From Lewinellaceae bacterium (lineage in GTDB: Bacteria > Bacteroidota > Bacteroidia > Chitinophagales > Saprospiraceae), in NCBI GenBank assembly GCA_016713985.1, contig JADJOD010000045.1, positions 1-22,322 on the forward strand: a DNA stretch of 22,322 nucleotides. Reading direction: 5' to 3'. Positions 5,861 to 15,084 of this stretch are shown here, one piece after another (position 1 is the stretch's first letter; every line of letters begins with the position of its first letter). The translations under genes and the position numbers were made by a program. Under the pieces are notes generated by a model. That model ran no database searches and was not told where the DNA came from. It saw only the letters and a list, made by a program, of their open reading frames with translations.

Positions 5861-8560
5861 ATGAAAGCAATACTCCGCATTTTACAGGCCTCGTTGTTCC
5901 ATTGGTTGTTTTTTTTTCCGCTTGCCGCCCAAACACCCGAGGTGCCGCGCGCCGAAATGAGCTGGCAGGAGCTGGCCGAAAAAATCGAGGCGCTTGCAGT
6001 GAAGGGGAAGTACCGGGAATCTTTGCCATTTGCCCGTGCAGCGCTCGAAAAGGCCCGGCGCGACTCATCCGAAGCCAGCCTCGATTATGGCAGCAGCCTC
6101 GATCTTCTCGGCTATGTGCTGCACCATTCCGGTTATTTTACGGAAGCGGAACAGACCTTCCTCGCCGCAATTACACACGCCCGCACCCATCTGGGCGAAT
6201 CGCACGAAGATTATATCGCCCGCGTTTCCAACCGCGCGATGCTCCACATGGATATGGGCGAATTGGGCAAAGCGGCTTCTGAACTGGAATCTGCGGTCCA
6301 TTTAGCGGAAAAAAACCTGGAGGACGACAATCCCTATATCGCTATCATGATCAACAATCTCGGTCTTGCCTATGAACGGATCGGGAATTTGGACCACGCA
6401 CTGAAGTTTTACCTGCTCGCCCTGGACCGGACAGAACGGACTGTGGGCAAGGATAATGTGCGCTATGCGATCCGACTTTCCAATATCGCAGCGGTATACC
6501 GCAAATCCGGAAAAAATGAAAAAGCGCTTGATTACAGTCTGCGGGCGTTGCCCGTTTTTGAAAAAACGGTCGGGAAAAACCATCCCTTTTATGCGGGCGG
6601 TTTGAGTGCCCTGGTGAATTCCTACACCAACCTCTCCCGTTTTGAAGATGCGTTTCCACTGAGCGAAGAATTGCTGGGTCTGATGGAAAAACGGTCGGAA
6701 ACGGTATCCCTGGAAATGTATGATTACGCCGCTACCCTTTCAAGTTTGTACTATAAAACAGGCCAATATCAACGTTGTGTGGATTTTAGTAAACAGATAT
6801 TTACAAAATACAGGGAAGTTTTTCCACTTCAATACGCCCGCCATACCCATTTACTCCAACAAATTATGGCTTCCTTAGAAAAAATGGGGCAATTTCAGGA
6901 AGCCGCCGATTATGCGCGGTTGCACAACCGGTTTTCCGAAGATGAATTGGTGAAAATTTCCTGCAAATTCAGTGAAGAAGAGCAGTTGCAGTATTTTCAA
7001 ACCTACCGCCAGGCATCGGACTTCCCCTCGCTTTTGTTTGCCGTGCAGCATCCGGAATTCCCGGGGCTGACCGAATCCGTTTTCGAATACGAAATGACGA
7101 TTAAAGGGTTGTCGCTCACCAACCGCCGTCAATTGTTTCAATCGTTGCGGGAGCACCCCGACAACCAACTTTCTGCAAAATTTGAGGAGTGGCAACGCTT
7201 GCAAGATGCGATTTCTCAACAGTACGCCCTTGCTCCGGGCAGGCGGCAAATCAACCTGGACAGTCTGCTCGATCTCTCCAACGAACTGGAACGCAACCTT
7301 GTGCTCGTTTCGGAGCCCTTTCGATTGGCAAGTCAAAGCATCAAATGGCAGGATGTAAAAGCCGCACTTTCGGAGGGAGAAGCCGCCCTTGAGTTTGGTC
7401 ACCTCAAAAACGAAAAAACAGATAGTATTTTATACTTTGCCTGGGTAATGCGGCCGGAGGACGACGCCCCGAAACAGGTTTTTCTTTTTGAGGAAAAGGA
7501 AATCGGAAATCTGGCGGCCACACGGCGGCTTTACAATCCGGAACATGCGCCCGGGGAGAAAAACCTCCATGAACTTCTTTGGAAGCCTCTGGAACCACTT
7601 CTCCGGGGTGTAACAACGCTTTATTTTGCGCCGGCCGGGGTGTTGTACCAAATCAATTTGGGCGCCGTGCCCGTTTCCGTATCCGAGATTCTGGCCGACC
7701 GTATCCAGTTACACCGCCTTGTCAGCACACGGCAGGTCATAGCGCTTAAAAATACTGACAATCGAACCGTCCCGGCATCCGCGCTGGTGCTTGGGGGAAT
7801 CCGGTATGAAACCGACAGTCTGGCGCTGGTATCCACGAATCTTATTGCATCGGCAGACATTTTACCAGGGTTTGCTGCTCAAAGCCGGGGCGCTGCCCTG
7901 GGGGAAGAATGGCGTTATTTGGCCGGCTCCCTCCAGGAAGCCCATGCCGTTCGCAACCGGTTGCAGTCTGTTGGCGCAAAAGTTGTTTTTGCCGATGGCT
8001 TTCAAGCATCAGAAGGTTTTTTTAAAAGGTCCGTTCAAACCACACCCAGTCCTGCCGTGCTCCATTTGGCAACACACGGCTTTTTCCTGACCAGCCCTGA
8101 CACCAACGCCCGCAGCGGTTTTGCAGCCGCAGAAAACCCCATGGCGCGAGCCGGGCTGGTTTTATCGGGCGCCAACCGCGCCTGGAGCAGTGGCGAAGCA
8201 CTTGCGGGCCAGGAAGACGGCATCCTGACAGCGCTTGAAATCAGTCGTATGGACTTGGGCAATACGGAACTGGCGGTTTTATCTGCCTGTGGCACCGGTC
8301 AGGGCAAAGTGGAGGCCGGCGAAGGGGTGCTTGGCCTGCAGCGGTCGTTCCGTATGGCCGGCGCACACTATGTCATCATGACGCTTTGGAACGTGCAAGA
8401 TCATGATGCACAGCAGTTTATGGACTTCTTCTACCAAGCCTGGCTCACTGGGAAAAAGACCGTGCCCGAGGCATTTCGCGAAGCGCAGAAAAAAATGCGG
8501 GCCCTCCATTCCAAACCATTCCAGCCGGTGGCCTGGGCGGGTTTTTTGTTGTTGGAGTAG
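5861..8560 (+). CDS. Exported TPR-CHAT caspase-like protease
   Basis: 899 residues from the ATG at 5861; a GTG at 5843 would put six extra residues before a good signal peptide (MKAILRILQASLFHWLFFFPLAAQ), so 5861 is chosen. Residues about 35-330 hold tandem tetratricopeptide repeats (for example ALAVKGKYRESLPFARAALE, NNLGLAYERIGNLDHALKFY, NIAAVYRKSGKNEKALDYS). A helical middle region follows, and a CHAT domain covers about 560-899. The catalytic His739 is in HLATHGFF and Cys810 in LSACGTGQGKVEAGEG, followed by GLQRSFRMAGAHYVIMTLW and the terminal PVAWAGFLLLE; all are standard CHAT motifs and look intact. CHAT proteins are clan-CD peptidases related to caspases and separase. With a signal peptide, this one should act in the periplasm or beyond. 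It lies 52 bases after the membrane protein and is probably co-transcribed with the sigma factor. Its substrate is unknown; the neighbour's outer domain is an obvious candidate. Confidence 0.9.
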   Translation: MKAILRILQASLFHWLFFFPLAAQTPEVPRAEMSWQELAEKIEALAVKGKYRESLPFARAALEKARRDSSEASLDYGSSLDLLGYVLHHSGYFTEAEQTFLAAITHARTHLGESHEDYIARVSNRAMLHMDMGELGKAASELESAVHLAEKNLEDDNPYIAIMINNLGLAYERIGNLDHALKFYLLALDRTERTVGKDNVRYAIRLSNIAAVYRKSGKNEKALDYSLRALPVFEKTVGKNHPFYAGGLSALVNSYTNLSRFEDAFPLSEELLGLMEKRSETVSLEMYDYAATLSSLYYKTGQYQRCVDFSKQIFTKYREVFPLQYARHTHLLQQIMASLEKMGQFQEAADYARLHNRFSEDELVKISCKFSEEEQLQYFQTYRQASDFPSLLFAVQHPEFPGLTESVFEYEMTIKGLSLTNRRQLFQSLREHPDNQLSAKFEEWQRLQDAISQQYALAPGRRQINLDSLLDLSNELERNLVLVSEPFRLASQSIKWQDVKAALSEGEAALEFGHLKNEKTDSILYFAWVMRPEDDAPKQVFLFEEKEIGNLAATRRLYNPEHAPGEKNLHELLWKPLEPLLRGVTTLYFAPAGVLYQINLGAVPVSVSEILADRIQLHRLVSTRQVIALKNTDNRTVPASALVLGGIRYETDSLALVSTNLIASADILPGFAAQSRGAALGEEWRYLAGSLQEAHAVRNRLQSVGAKVVFADGFQASEGFFKRSVQTTPSPAVLHLATHGFFLTSPDTNARSGFAAAENPMARAGLVLSGANRAWSSGEALAGQEDGILTALEISRMDLGNTELAVLSACGTGQGKVEAGEGVLGLQRSFRMAGAHYVIMTLWNVQDHDAQQFMDFFYQAWLTGKKTVPEAFREAQKKMRALHSKPFQPVAWAGFLLLE

Positions 8561-8607
8561 TGGCGGGGGGAGTCGTGTAGTTTCAGGCGTTTTTCCCGCT
8601 ACTTTTT
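8559..8607. terminator. Hairpin between convergent genes
   Basis: AGTGGCGGG (from 8559) can pair with CCCGCTACT (8595-8603) with one G-U pair, followed by a T run. It sits in the 38-base gap between the convergent stop codons of the TPR-CHAT and glutaminase genes. Confidence 0.45.
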
Positions 8608-11043
8608 CCCCTTCATTTTTTCTTCCAAAACCTTCATAAAATACCCGCCCACCACGCTGCGGGCCTGAAAACCGACCATTTTTCCGGTTTTGGTTTCGTG
8701 CCAGTCGCTCAGGGGAACACGGGATGATGTCGCGGTTGCAAAGTGAAAAATCGGGTCAATCAATGCCTGAAAATCGTGTGGATTGTCGGACAAAACGGAG
8801 GTCCAGATAACCCAATCCGATTTGGTGTACGTCGCGCGGCTGTCGAGTGGCAGCCCGAATTCGTTTTGTTTGGTCAGGTAGTATTTTATTTCGGCGTCAA
8901 AAACCTGTTTCGGGAAATAATTGAGTTTCAAAACTTTGTCCCAGACGAGGTTGTATTTCTGGCTCCATGTGCCTTTTTTATCGTAAGTGAGCGCGTAGTG
9001 GTCGCCGTCATTGCTCATTTCCATCCATTTTTTTACATAACTTTTTGCGATGGCGTCGTATTTTTCAAATACGGCGGTTTCACCCATCGTTTGCGCCAAA
9101 TCGGCAAAAGCCGCCAGCGCCACGATTGATTTGGCCGATAAATTGACATTTCGCGCCAAATGCCCAGCAAAGTCATCGGTGCAAAGTTGGTTGGTTGGGT
9201 CGAAACCTTCCCGGGTGAGAAAATCCGCCCAAATTTCGAGGGTTTTCCAATGTATTTTGGCGTATTCGGTTTTGCCTTCGGCTTTGCAAATGGCGGCTGT
9301 CAAAATCATCATGTTGCCACATTCTTCCACGGGCATATATTCGGGGTAGGTCTGCCCGTTGGCTTTGGGGTAGGTGCCCAAATCGTGCGCCGGGAAATTT
9401 TTAGTCCACTTTCCACTTTCGCTGTAATAAAAAATGCCGTTGAGCATTCCTTTGAGCAATTCGGGGTTGTATGTCAAAAACAGGGGTGCGGAGGGATACG
9501 TGACATCCACCGTATTGATTGAGCCGTTGCTGAAATTTTCTTTTGACAGAAAAAGAAGTTCGCCCGAAGGACTTTTTACTAACTTGTGCGCCGCAATGCA
9601 TTGACGATAAGCGAGTTCGCAAAGTTGAGCGTATTTTTCGCCACCCGCTTTGGCGGCATCGTCATGAATGAGCTGATTTACTTTTTTGCATTGATCGATA
9701 ATCACGGCATAATCGTTCATCGCGGACCGGAGTTCCTGCCCGATGGTTGTTCCGTTTTGTTTCCACCAGGGTTTTACATTTTCGCCAAAATACTGGATGG
9801 AATAAAGGTCGTCGTAGCCCAGCAAAATCACCTGTTCCCTGGCTTCCGTTCCAATTTTCCCAAAATCTACGGTGGTTTGGAGCATCAGTTTTTTGCCTTG
9901 TAATTTATTTTTCCCAAGCAAAAACGGCGTTTCCGTTTGGCTGATGGATGCTTTTGTATCGGCATTTTCTGCCGTCGCGAGGTACAAATAGCCCCAGTCG
10001 ATGCGCAAATCATCGCCTTTTTTTTGCAAAACGGGTTGGGATTGTGTGCCCGTTTCCAAAATTATCAACCCGTTGGCCTTGTATGTTTTAGCCACCATTT
10101 GTTCGTTCCCGTGATCGGCGGCGATGCGCGACGATGCGCCGAAGTGCAGGCTCACCGCGTGTATTTGGCCGTCATTTGCCCTGATTTTTGAGGAAATATA
10201 GGTCACGGGCCTTGCCAAAATGTCAAGATTGTGCAACAGCAAGGGGGAAGTGAACGTGAGTTCCAAATCCGCCCCGCCACATTGAAATTGATAAATTGTT
10301 TGTGTGGCGTTGAGTTTTACACTTTTTTGAACCGCCATTTTTACATTGGCCGGCTCGGTTTTTTTTATTTTTTCCACGATTCCAAAGTCCAAAAAACCGC
10401 CGCCGCCCGTGTTCACGACCTGGATGGCGAGCAGGTTTTTGCCTTTTTTCAGCATGGCTTTCACTGCTGCGGACATCGGCGCCAGGCGATATTTGTTCGC
10501 GCAACACCCCGCTTCGAACACCAGATTCCCGTTGAGATAAACCTTGATGTCGTCGTCATATTTGAGTTTGAGCATGGGCTCGCTGAACGCCAGGTCGTCG
10601 AGGACAAACTCGCGGCGCACCCAAATGTTCCGGGAAGTCCACGGGGTGTTCGAAACGCCTTCGAGGTTTCCAAAATCGGCTTTTGCCTGCTTCCAGTTTT
10701 GGTCGTTGAAGCCGGGATTCATCCAGTTTTCAGCAGGTTGCGTTTCGGTGTATTTACATTTGAACGGAACGTCATCCGCAGCCGGAAGGATGTTTTTGAA
10801 AACTTCGGGGCTGTTTCCCAAAAAGCGGAAGACAGTGCCGTCCACTTTCAAAAACCCCGTCAATGGTTGTTCCGTGCCCGACCAATGCATGGTTGCAGCG
10901 GCATTTAATACGTCGTTATTGGACCAAATGCTAAAATACGGATCGTGTGTGACGAGTGGAAAAGCCGGGGCTTGGGTGGATTGGGCAAAACCTTTTTGAG
11001 CAAAAAGGCCAATAATAAACAGAAAAGCGAGTTTTTCTTTCAT
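8599..11043 (-). CDS. Secreted glutaminase-A-like protein (DUF4965/DUF1793 family)
   Basis: 814 residues from the ATG at 11043 (MKEKLAFLFIIGLFAQKGFAQ, a type I signal peptide); upstream in-frame codons lack a signal-peptide layout. The N-terminal motif APAFPLVTHDPYFSIWS, the DUF5127/DUF4965 region (NDYAVIIDQCKKVNQLIHDD, YRQCIAAHKLV, VTYPSAPLFLTYNPELLKGML, YPEYMPVEECGNMMIL) and the C-terminal DUF1793 part (NLVWDKVL, LPLDSRATYTKSDWVIW, VPLSDWHETKTG) identify the GtaA-like family, related to fungal glutaminase A. Residues about 100-235 look like an inserted galactose-binding jelly roll (RNIWVRREFVLDD, KVYLNGNLVF, KGKNLLAIQVVNTGG). True substrate in Bacteroidota is uncertain: amide hydrolysis or a glycan-related role. 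It lies 29 bases after the sugar transferase on the same strand, likely one transcript. Confidence 0.85.
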   Translation of the reverse strand: MKEKLAFLFIIGLFAQKGFAQSTQAPAFPLVTHDPYFSIWSNNDVLNAAATMHWSGTEQPLTGFLKVDGTVFRFLGNSPEVFKNILPAADDVPFKCKYTETQPAENWMNPGFNDQNWKQAKADFGNLEGVSNTPWTSRNIWVRREFVLDDLAFSEPMLKLKYDDDIKVYLNGNLVFEAGCCANKYRLAPMSAAVKAMLKKGKNLLAIQVVNTGGGGFLDFGIVEKIKKTEPANVKMAVQKSVKLNATQTIYQFQCGGADLELTFTSPLLLHNLDILARPVTYISSKIRANDGQIHAVSLHFGASSRIAADHGNEQMVAKTYKANGLIILETGTQSQPVLQKKGDDLRIDWGYLYLATAENADTKASISQTETPFLLGKNKLQGKKLMLQTTVDFGKIGTEAREQVILLGYDDLYSIQYFGENVKPWWKQNGTTIGQELRSAMNDYAVIIDQCKKVNQLIHDDAAKAGGEKYAQLCELAYRQCIAAHKLVKSPSGELLFLSKENFSNGSINTVDVTYPSAPLFLTYNPELLKGMLNGIFYYSESGKWTKNFPAHDLGTYPKANGQTYPEYMPVEECGNMMILTAAICKAEGKTEYAKIHWKTLEIWADFLTREGFDPTNQLCTDDFAGHLARNVNLSAKSIVALAAFADLAQTMGETAVFEKYDAIAKSYVKKWMEMSNDGDHYALTYDKKGTWSQKYNLVWDKVLKLNYFPKQVFDAEIKYYLTKQNEFGLPLDSRATYTKSDWVIWTSVLSDNPHDFQALIDPIFHFATATSSRVPLSDWHETKTGKMVGFQARSVVGGYFMKVLEEKMKGKK

Positions 11044-11072
11044 AATAAAACAATTGCAAATACGAATATCAA

Positions 11073-12494
11073 TCACTTCCCCCTACCCTGCAACAAGACC
11101 AAAACGGTATAAAACATAATTTTAAAATCCAGCGCAAGGGACATGTTTTCGATGTACAAAAGATCGAAACGCAGGCGCTGGAGCATTTGCTGAACGTTGG
11201 AGGCGTAGCCGTATTTCACCTGCCCCCAGGAAGTAATACCGGGGCGTACTTTCAACAGGTGTTTGTAATGCGGGTTTTGTTCCAGGATCAGGTCGATAAA
11301 GTGTTTGCGTTCGGGGCGCGGGCCGACCAGCGACATGTCGCCGCGCAGGACGTTCCAGAAGTTGGGGATTTCGTCGAGCCGCCATTTTCGCATCACGGCG
11401 CCCCATGGTGTGCACCGCGGGTCGTTTTCGTGGGAGAGTTGCGGGCCGTGCCGTTCGGCGTCCACGTACATCGAGCGGAACTTGATGATGGTGAAAGGTA
11501 CGCCGTTCAGTCCCATACGCTCCTGGGCAAAAAAGATCGGGCCGGAAGAGGACAACCTGACCCGGATGGTGATGTACAGGATCAGCGGGGACAACACGAT
11601 GAGCACCACGACGCTGACCAGCAGATCGATCAGGCGTTTGATCACCCGTTGCCATTTTGGCATCAGTTCCTGCCGGATCTCGATGAGCACCGCCCCGTAC
11701 ACGTGGTTCATTTTTACCGTGCCGAGCAGGATGTCGTACATGTCCGGGATGATCTTCACCAGCACCTGTTCCCCAAAATCGAACAACACGTTGAGAATTT
11801 CGCGCAGGCGGTTGTGTTCCGAGGTTTCTATGGCCACGATGACCTCTTCTATTTCGTTGTCGCGGATAACGTTGGCCAGGTCGGTGATTCGGCCCAGTTT
11901 GGGCAGGTGAGCGCCCAAAGCCTGCCCGTTGACGCCGTTGGTATCGATATATCCGATGAATTTGTTGCCCAGTCCTTTTTTTCGCCCCTTGATATCTAAG
12001 TAAAGGTCCAGGGCATTCTGATCGCCGCCCACGAGCAGGGTATTAAAAGTCACCAGCCCCGCCTTCAGGCGCCGGCTGGCCCGGGTAAGCAGGATCATAC
12101 GCACCGTAGCCGTCAACAAAAAATGCAGGCCGAACAGCGCCAGGAACGAGCGGTAATAGGTCTGGTAATCCCGCACCACATCGTCGAGGATCAGGGTAAA
12201 AAACAAAAAGATGACCCCGAAAAACGTGAGGAACAAGGTCCGGGTCAGGGTAGTCAGCCGCGACAGCCGGTAGATATCGACGTAGTGGTCAAAAATGCTG
12301 TACAACAAGACCCAGCCGGTCGGGATGATAAAAATACCAAGGAAAAAATTGGGGTCTCCGGTGATGTCCAGGCCGGGAGCCGGGCCCTCCAGCGACTTGC
12401 GGTACACAAAAAACAACGCCCAGGCCAGCATTGCCGTAAAAAAATCGGCAACACCGTAAATAAACGTATCCCGTTGACGCTGGCGGCTAAGCAA
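11073..12494 (-). CDS. Polyprenyl-phosphate sugar-1-phosphate transferase (exopolysaccharide initiation)
   Basis: 473 residues, typical of WbaP/WcaJ-like polyprenyl glycosylphosphotransferases, which load the first sugar phosphate onto undecaprenyl phosphate at the inner membrane. Four N-terminal membrane helices (about 12-31, 50-68, 85-103, 114-136) precede a Rossmann-like CoA-binding-type domain (about 150-275, NTLLVGGDQNALDLYLDI). A fifth helix lies at about 285-310 and the catalytic C-terminal domain carries ERMG, FTIIKFRSM, RKWRLDEIPNFWNVLRGDMS, LVGPRPER and RPGITSWGQV. The predicted start is TTG at 12494; no in-frame ATG lies upstream, though the frame stays open with AINLFNYKALLS-like residues, so an unusual start or a small error is possible. 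It sits between a lipoprotein (38 bases upstream) and the glutaminase gene. Confidence 0.93.
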   Translation of the reverse strand: MLSRQRQRDTFIYGVADFFTAMLAWALFFVYRKSLEGPAPGLDITGDPNFFLGIFIIPTGWVLLYSIFDHYVDIYRLSRLTTLTRTLFLTFFGVIFLFFTLILDDVVRDYQTYYRSFLALFGLHFLLTATVRMILLTRASRRLKAGLVTFNTLLVGGDQNALDLYLDIKGRKKGLGNKFIGYIDTNGVNGQALGAHLPKLGRITDLANVIRDNEIEEVIVAIETSEHNRLREILNVLFDFGEQVLVKIIPDMYDILLGTVKMNHVYGAVLIEIRQELMPKWQRVIKRLIDLLVSVVVLIVLSPLILYITIRVRLSSSGPIFFAQERMGLNGVPFTIIKFRSMYVDAERHGPQLSHENDPRCTPWGAVMRKWRLDEIPNFWNVLRGDMSLVGPRPERKHFIDLILEQNPHYKHLLKVRPGITSWGQVKYGYASNVQQMLQRLRFDLLYIENMSLALDFKIMFYTVLVLLQGRGK

Positions 12495-12532
12495 AGCCTT
12501 GTAATTGAATAAGTTAATATAAAAAACAGTTC

Positions 12533-13399
12533 CTAAAAATGCACCAGCCGGATATTGTCCAGCAGTACGAGGCCGTTGATCTGGCTGAATTTATTCGACT
12601 GGTCGCGGGGCAAGCCTGCCGAAAATAAAATCCGGTAGTCGTCCTGCACGGAGGACGTTAGAAATTCCGTCAGGTTGAAATAAATTTTATTCCAGTTTTC
12701 CGAGTCATTAAACTGGTACACGGCCTGGGCCAACTCGCCGGAACCTCCTTTTGTGCCGAGCAGGTACAGGGTAAAGGGCATATTGTTTTTATAATGCACT
12801 TCCAGCCAAACCTGCCGGTCGCCGGTGGTGGGCAGCACCACTTTTTCGGAGGCGATTTCAATCAGCCAGTGGGCGGTATCCACGGCCATCTGCAGCGATT
12901 TGCCGGCAAAGGCGCCGTCATTGGAGAGTGTATAACCCGTTGCGTCGTCGGCGTCGCGGTTTTCAAACTGGAGGGTGGAGCCGCTGTCAAAGTCGCCGCG
13001 GTTTTGCCAGGGGAACAAAGCAGTGGTTTCATACTCCGTTTCCGGGTTAATAACCGTGTTTTCTGCGGGTGTCAGCGTCTTTTTTATGTCGTACCGCTTC
13101 AGAAACGGGTAGATGTTCGGCGTTGCCGTAATGCCGTTTTCTTTCACCCCGGGGAACAAAATTACGTCACATTCTCCTTCGGCAAGGATCGGCACCACGG
13201 CCGGCAAGGTATATGCGCCCAAAAATTCGCCGTTTACATAAAGCCAGCCGTCCGTAATTTTTTGCCACGAAGTGCCGCCCTGTGCATTGACCGTAAAAGG
13301 TTGAAGGTCTAAGTAAGCGGGTATTTGTTCGGGGTCGTCTTTGCAGCCGTTATTCCAAAAGGAGAGCGGCAACAGCAGGTAGAAAATGTGTTTTTTCAT
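12533..13399 (-). CDS. Lipoprotein with PEGA-like and carbohydrate-binding-like regions
   Basis: 288 residues. The leader MKKHIFYLLLPLSFWNNGC ends with Cys19 followed by KDDPEQIP, typical of Bacteroidota surface lipoproteins. Residues about 30-115 are beta-rich, with ITDGWLYVNGEFLGAYTLP and LFPGVKENGITATPNIYPFL, resembling a PEGA-type domain. Residues about 140-288 look like a jelly-roll (SGSTLQFENRDADD, RQVWLEVHYKNNMPFTLYLLG, and a terminal LVLLDNIRLVHF). No catalytic motif is visible. These family resemblances are by eye and uncertain. It is the first gene of a tight minus-strand group with the sugar transferase and glutaminase, and 135 bases downstream of der. Confidence 0.75.
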   Translation of the reverse strand: MKKHIFYLLLPLSFWNNGCKDDPEQIPAYLDLQPFTVNAQGGTSWQKITDGWLYVNGEFLGAYTLPAVVPILAEGECDVILFPGVKENGITATPNIYPFLKRYDIKKTLTPAENTVINPETEYETTALFPWQNRGDFDSGSTLQFENRDADDATGYTLSNDGAFAGKSLQMAVDTAHWLIEIASEKVVLPTTGDRQVWLEVHYKNNMPFTLYLLGTKGGSGELAQAVYQFNDSENWNKIYFNLTEFLTSSVQDDYRILFSAGLPRDQSNKFSQINGLVLLDNIRLVHF

Positions 13400-13472
13400 G
13401 TGTTTATGTTGTTAGAGTTGAAAAATTTCCTCGCGGAACCCTCTAAAAACGATCGGTTTGTTACCGGCGTTG

Positions 13473-13514
13473 CGCCATAAAAACACCTTTCGTCGCCATC
13501 CGTCATTTATGGCG
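13473..13514. terminator. Inverted repeat after der
   Basis: CGCCATAAA and TTTATGGCG form a perfect 9-bp stem with a 24-base spacer in the 135-base gap between der and the lipoprotein gene. No T run follows on the minus strand, so it may only attenuate readthrough or stabilise the der transcript. Confidence 0.3.
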
Positions 13515-13534
13515 AAACGTGGTGCGGTTGTGCG

Positions 13535-14835
13535 TTATTTGGACCGGATATACACCTCCATGGGCGCGCCTTTAAAATTGAAATTTTTTCGCAACTGATT
13601 TTCCAGGAAATGGATGTACGAGTCGCGCACGTAGTTCGGGTTATTTACAAAAAACGCAAAGGAGGGGAAGGGTGTGGGCAACTGGGTGACGTATTTGAAT
13701 TTCGGGTAGCGGTTGTGCACCGAAGGTGGCGGCGTGGCTTCTATGGCCGCCATCATAACTTCGTTCAGGTCGGAGGTCTTGACCCGCCGTGTGCGGTTTT
13801 CATATACTTCCATCGCCGTTTCGACCGCCTGGAAAATACGTTGTTTGTCCAGCGCGGAAATAAACATCACCGGAACGTCGTCGAAGGGCGCAATCCGTTT
13901 TTGATGGCCGCTTCATAATCGCGCGCGGTATTGGTTTCCTTGTCGATCAGGTCCCATTTGTTGACCAAAATAACAATTCCCTTGTGTCGTTTTTGTGCGA
14001 GCCGGAGGATATTCAGGTCCTGAGATTCAATGCCTTGTGTGGCATCGAGAACCAGGAGGCACACGTCGGCAAATTCCACGGCACGGATGGCGCGCATGAC
14101 CGAGTAAAACTCCAGGTCGTCGTCCACCTTTGTTTTTTTCCGGATACCCGCCGTATCGATCAGGATAAACTCCTTCCCGAATTTGTTGTAAACCGAGTGG
14201 ATGGGATCGCGGGTGGTGCCGGCTACGGGGGTGACGATGTTCCGTTCTTCACCCAGCAGGGCGTTGGTCAGCGAAGATTTACCCACGTTGGGGCGGCCAA
14301 CGATGGCGAATTTCGGCAACTGAGTTTCCAGTTCGGGTTCGTTTTCAACAAATTCAACCACGGCATCCAGCAGGTCGCCGGTGCCGCTTCCGCTGATCGA
14401 AGCGACAAAAAAAGTGTTTTCAAAACCCAGTCCCCAGAATTCGTTGGCTTCCATGAGGTTTTTGTGGTTGTCCACTTTGTTCACGACGAGGAATACCGGC
14501 TTGTTGCCCCGCCGTAGAATCTTTGCAATTTCTTCATCGAGGTCGGTGATACCGGTTTGGGCGTCCACCATAAACAAAATGGCGGCGGCTTCTTCAATCG
14601 CGATTTTGACCTGGCTTCTGGTTGCCGCTTCAAATACGTCATCCGAGCCGTGTACAAAACCTCCGGTGTCCACAACGGTAAAACGTTTGCCGTTCCATTC
14701 ACAAAAGCCGTATTTTCGATCCCGGGTTACCCCGGAGAAGTCATCCGTTATGGCATCCCGCATTCCAACGAGGCGATTGTAGAGGGTGGATTTCCCGACG
14801 TTCGGGCGACCAACGATAGCAACGATATTTCCCAT
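13535..14835 (-). CDS. der: GTPase Der (EngA), broken by a 1-base frameshift
   Basis: Der is the double-GTPase for 50S ribosome assembly, essential in most bacteria. First G domain: GRPNVGKS at residues 9-16, GVTRD, DTGG, NKVD at 119-122. Second: GRPNVGKS at 180-187, GTTRD, DTAG, NKWD at 292-295. The C-terminal KH-like domain is encoded in a different frame (13535-13870, MFISALDKQRIFQAVETAM to EVYIRSK). The first frame ends in an aberrant RPSTTFR and a stop. One extra A in the five-A run at 13898-13902 would restore IKKRIAPFDDVPVMFISAL and a normal protein of 433 residues. As the gene is essential and both halves are well conserved, a base-calling or assembly error is the likeliest cause. A promoter-like box lies at 14903-14910. 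Confidence 0.93.
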
Positions 14836-14902
14836 GGAGAGCAGGCAGATTTTTGGCGAGGGGTTCAGGGTTTGTGTATTTTTGCCGAAAGTGAAGGCGG
14901 CG

Positions 14903-14910
14903 CAAAAGTA
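14903..14910 (-). promoter_or_regulatory. Promoter -7 box for der
   Basis: On the minus strand TACTTTTG, in the context CTACTTTTGCGCCGCC, matches TAnnTTTG exactly, 67 bases before the der ATG. The same extended element precedes yebC at 16947. Confidence 0.55.
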
Positions 14911-15084
14911 GGAATTTTAACAACAATCCTTTGGGCCGACGTGTTTGTTTACCGATGATTATTGTGCTAACATCGCTGATTATCAGCACGATGATGCTGT
15001 AAAAGTTTTATTTATTACCCGGAAACCACCCCTGTGCCGTGCCATTTCCACCATTATTCCAAACCACCCAAGTCAAAACCTGAG

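Noticed and set aside
4389..8560. Type III-E CRISPR (Craspase) locus
   Set aside because: TPR-CHAT and a sigma factor are present, but no repeat-spacer array, no gRAMP/Cas7-11, Cas1 or Cas2 gene is in the window, and the CHAT protein has a signal peptide.
13867..13902. Programmed frameshift in der
   Set aside because: No known programmed frameshift in der, no slippery heptamer plus downstream structure seen, and two other genes show the same kind of A-run break.
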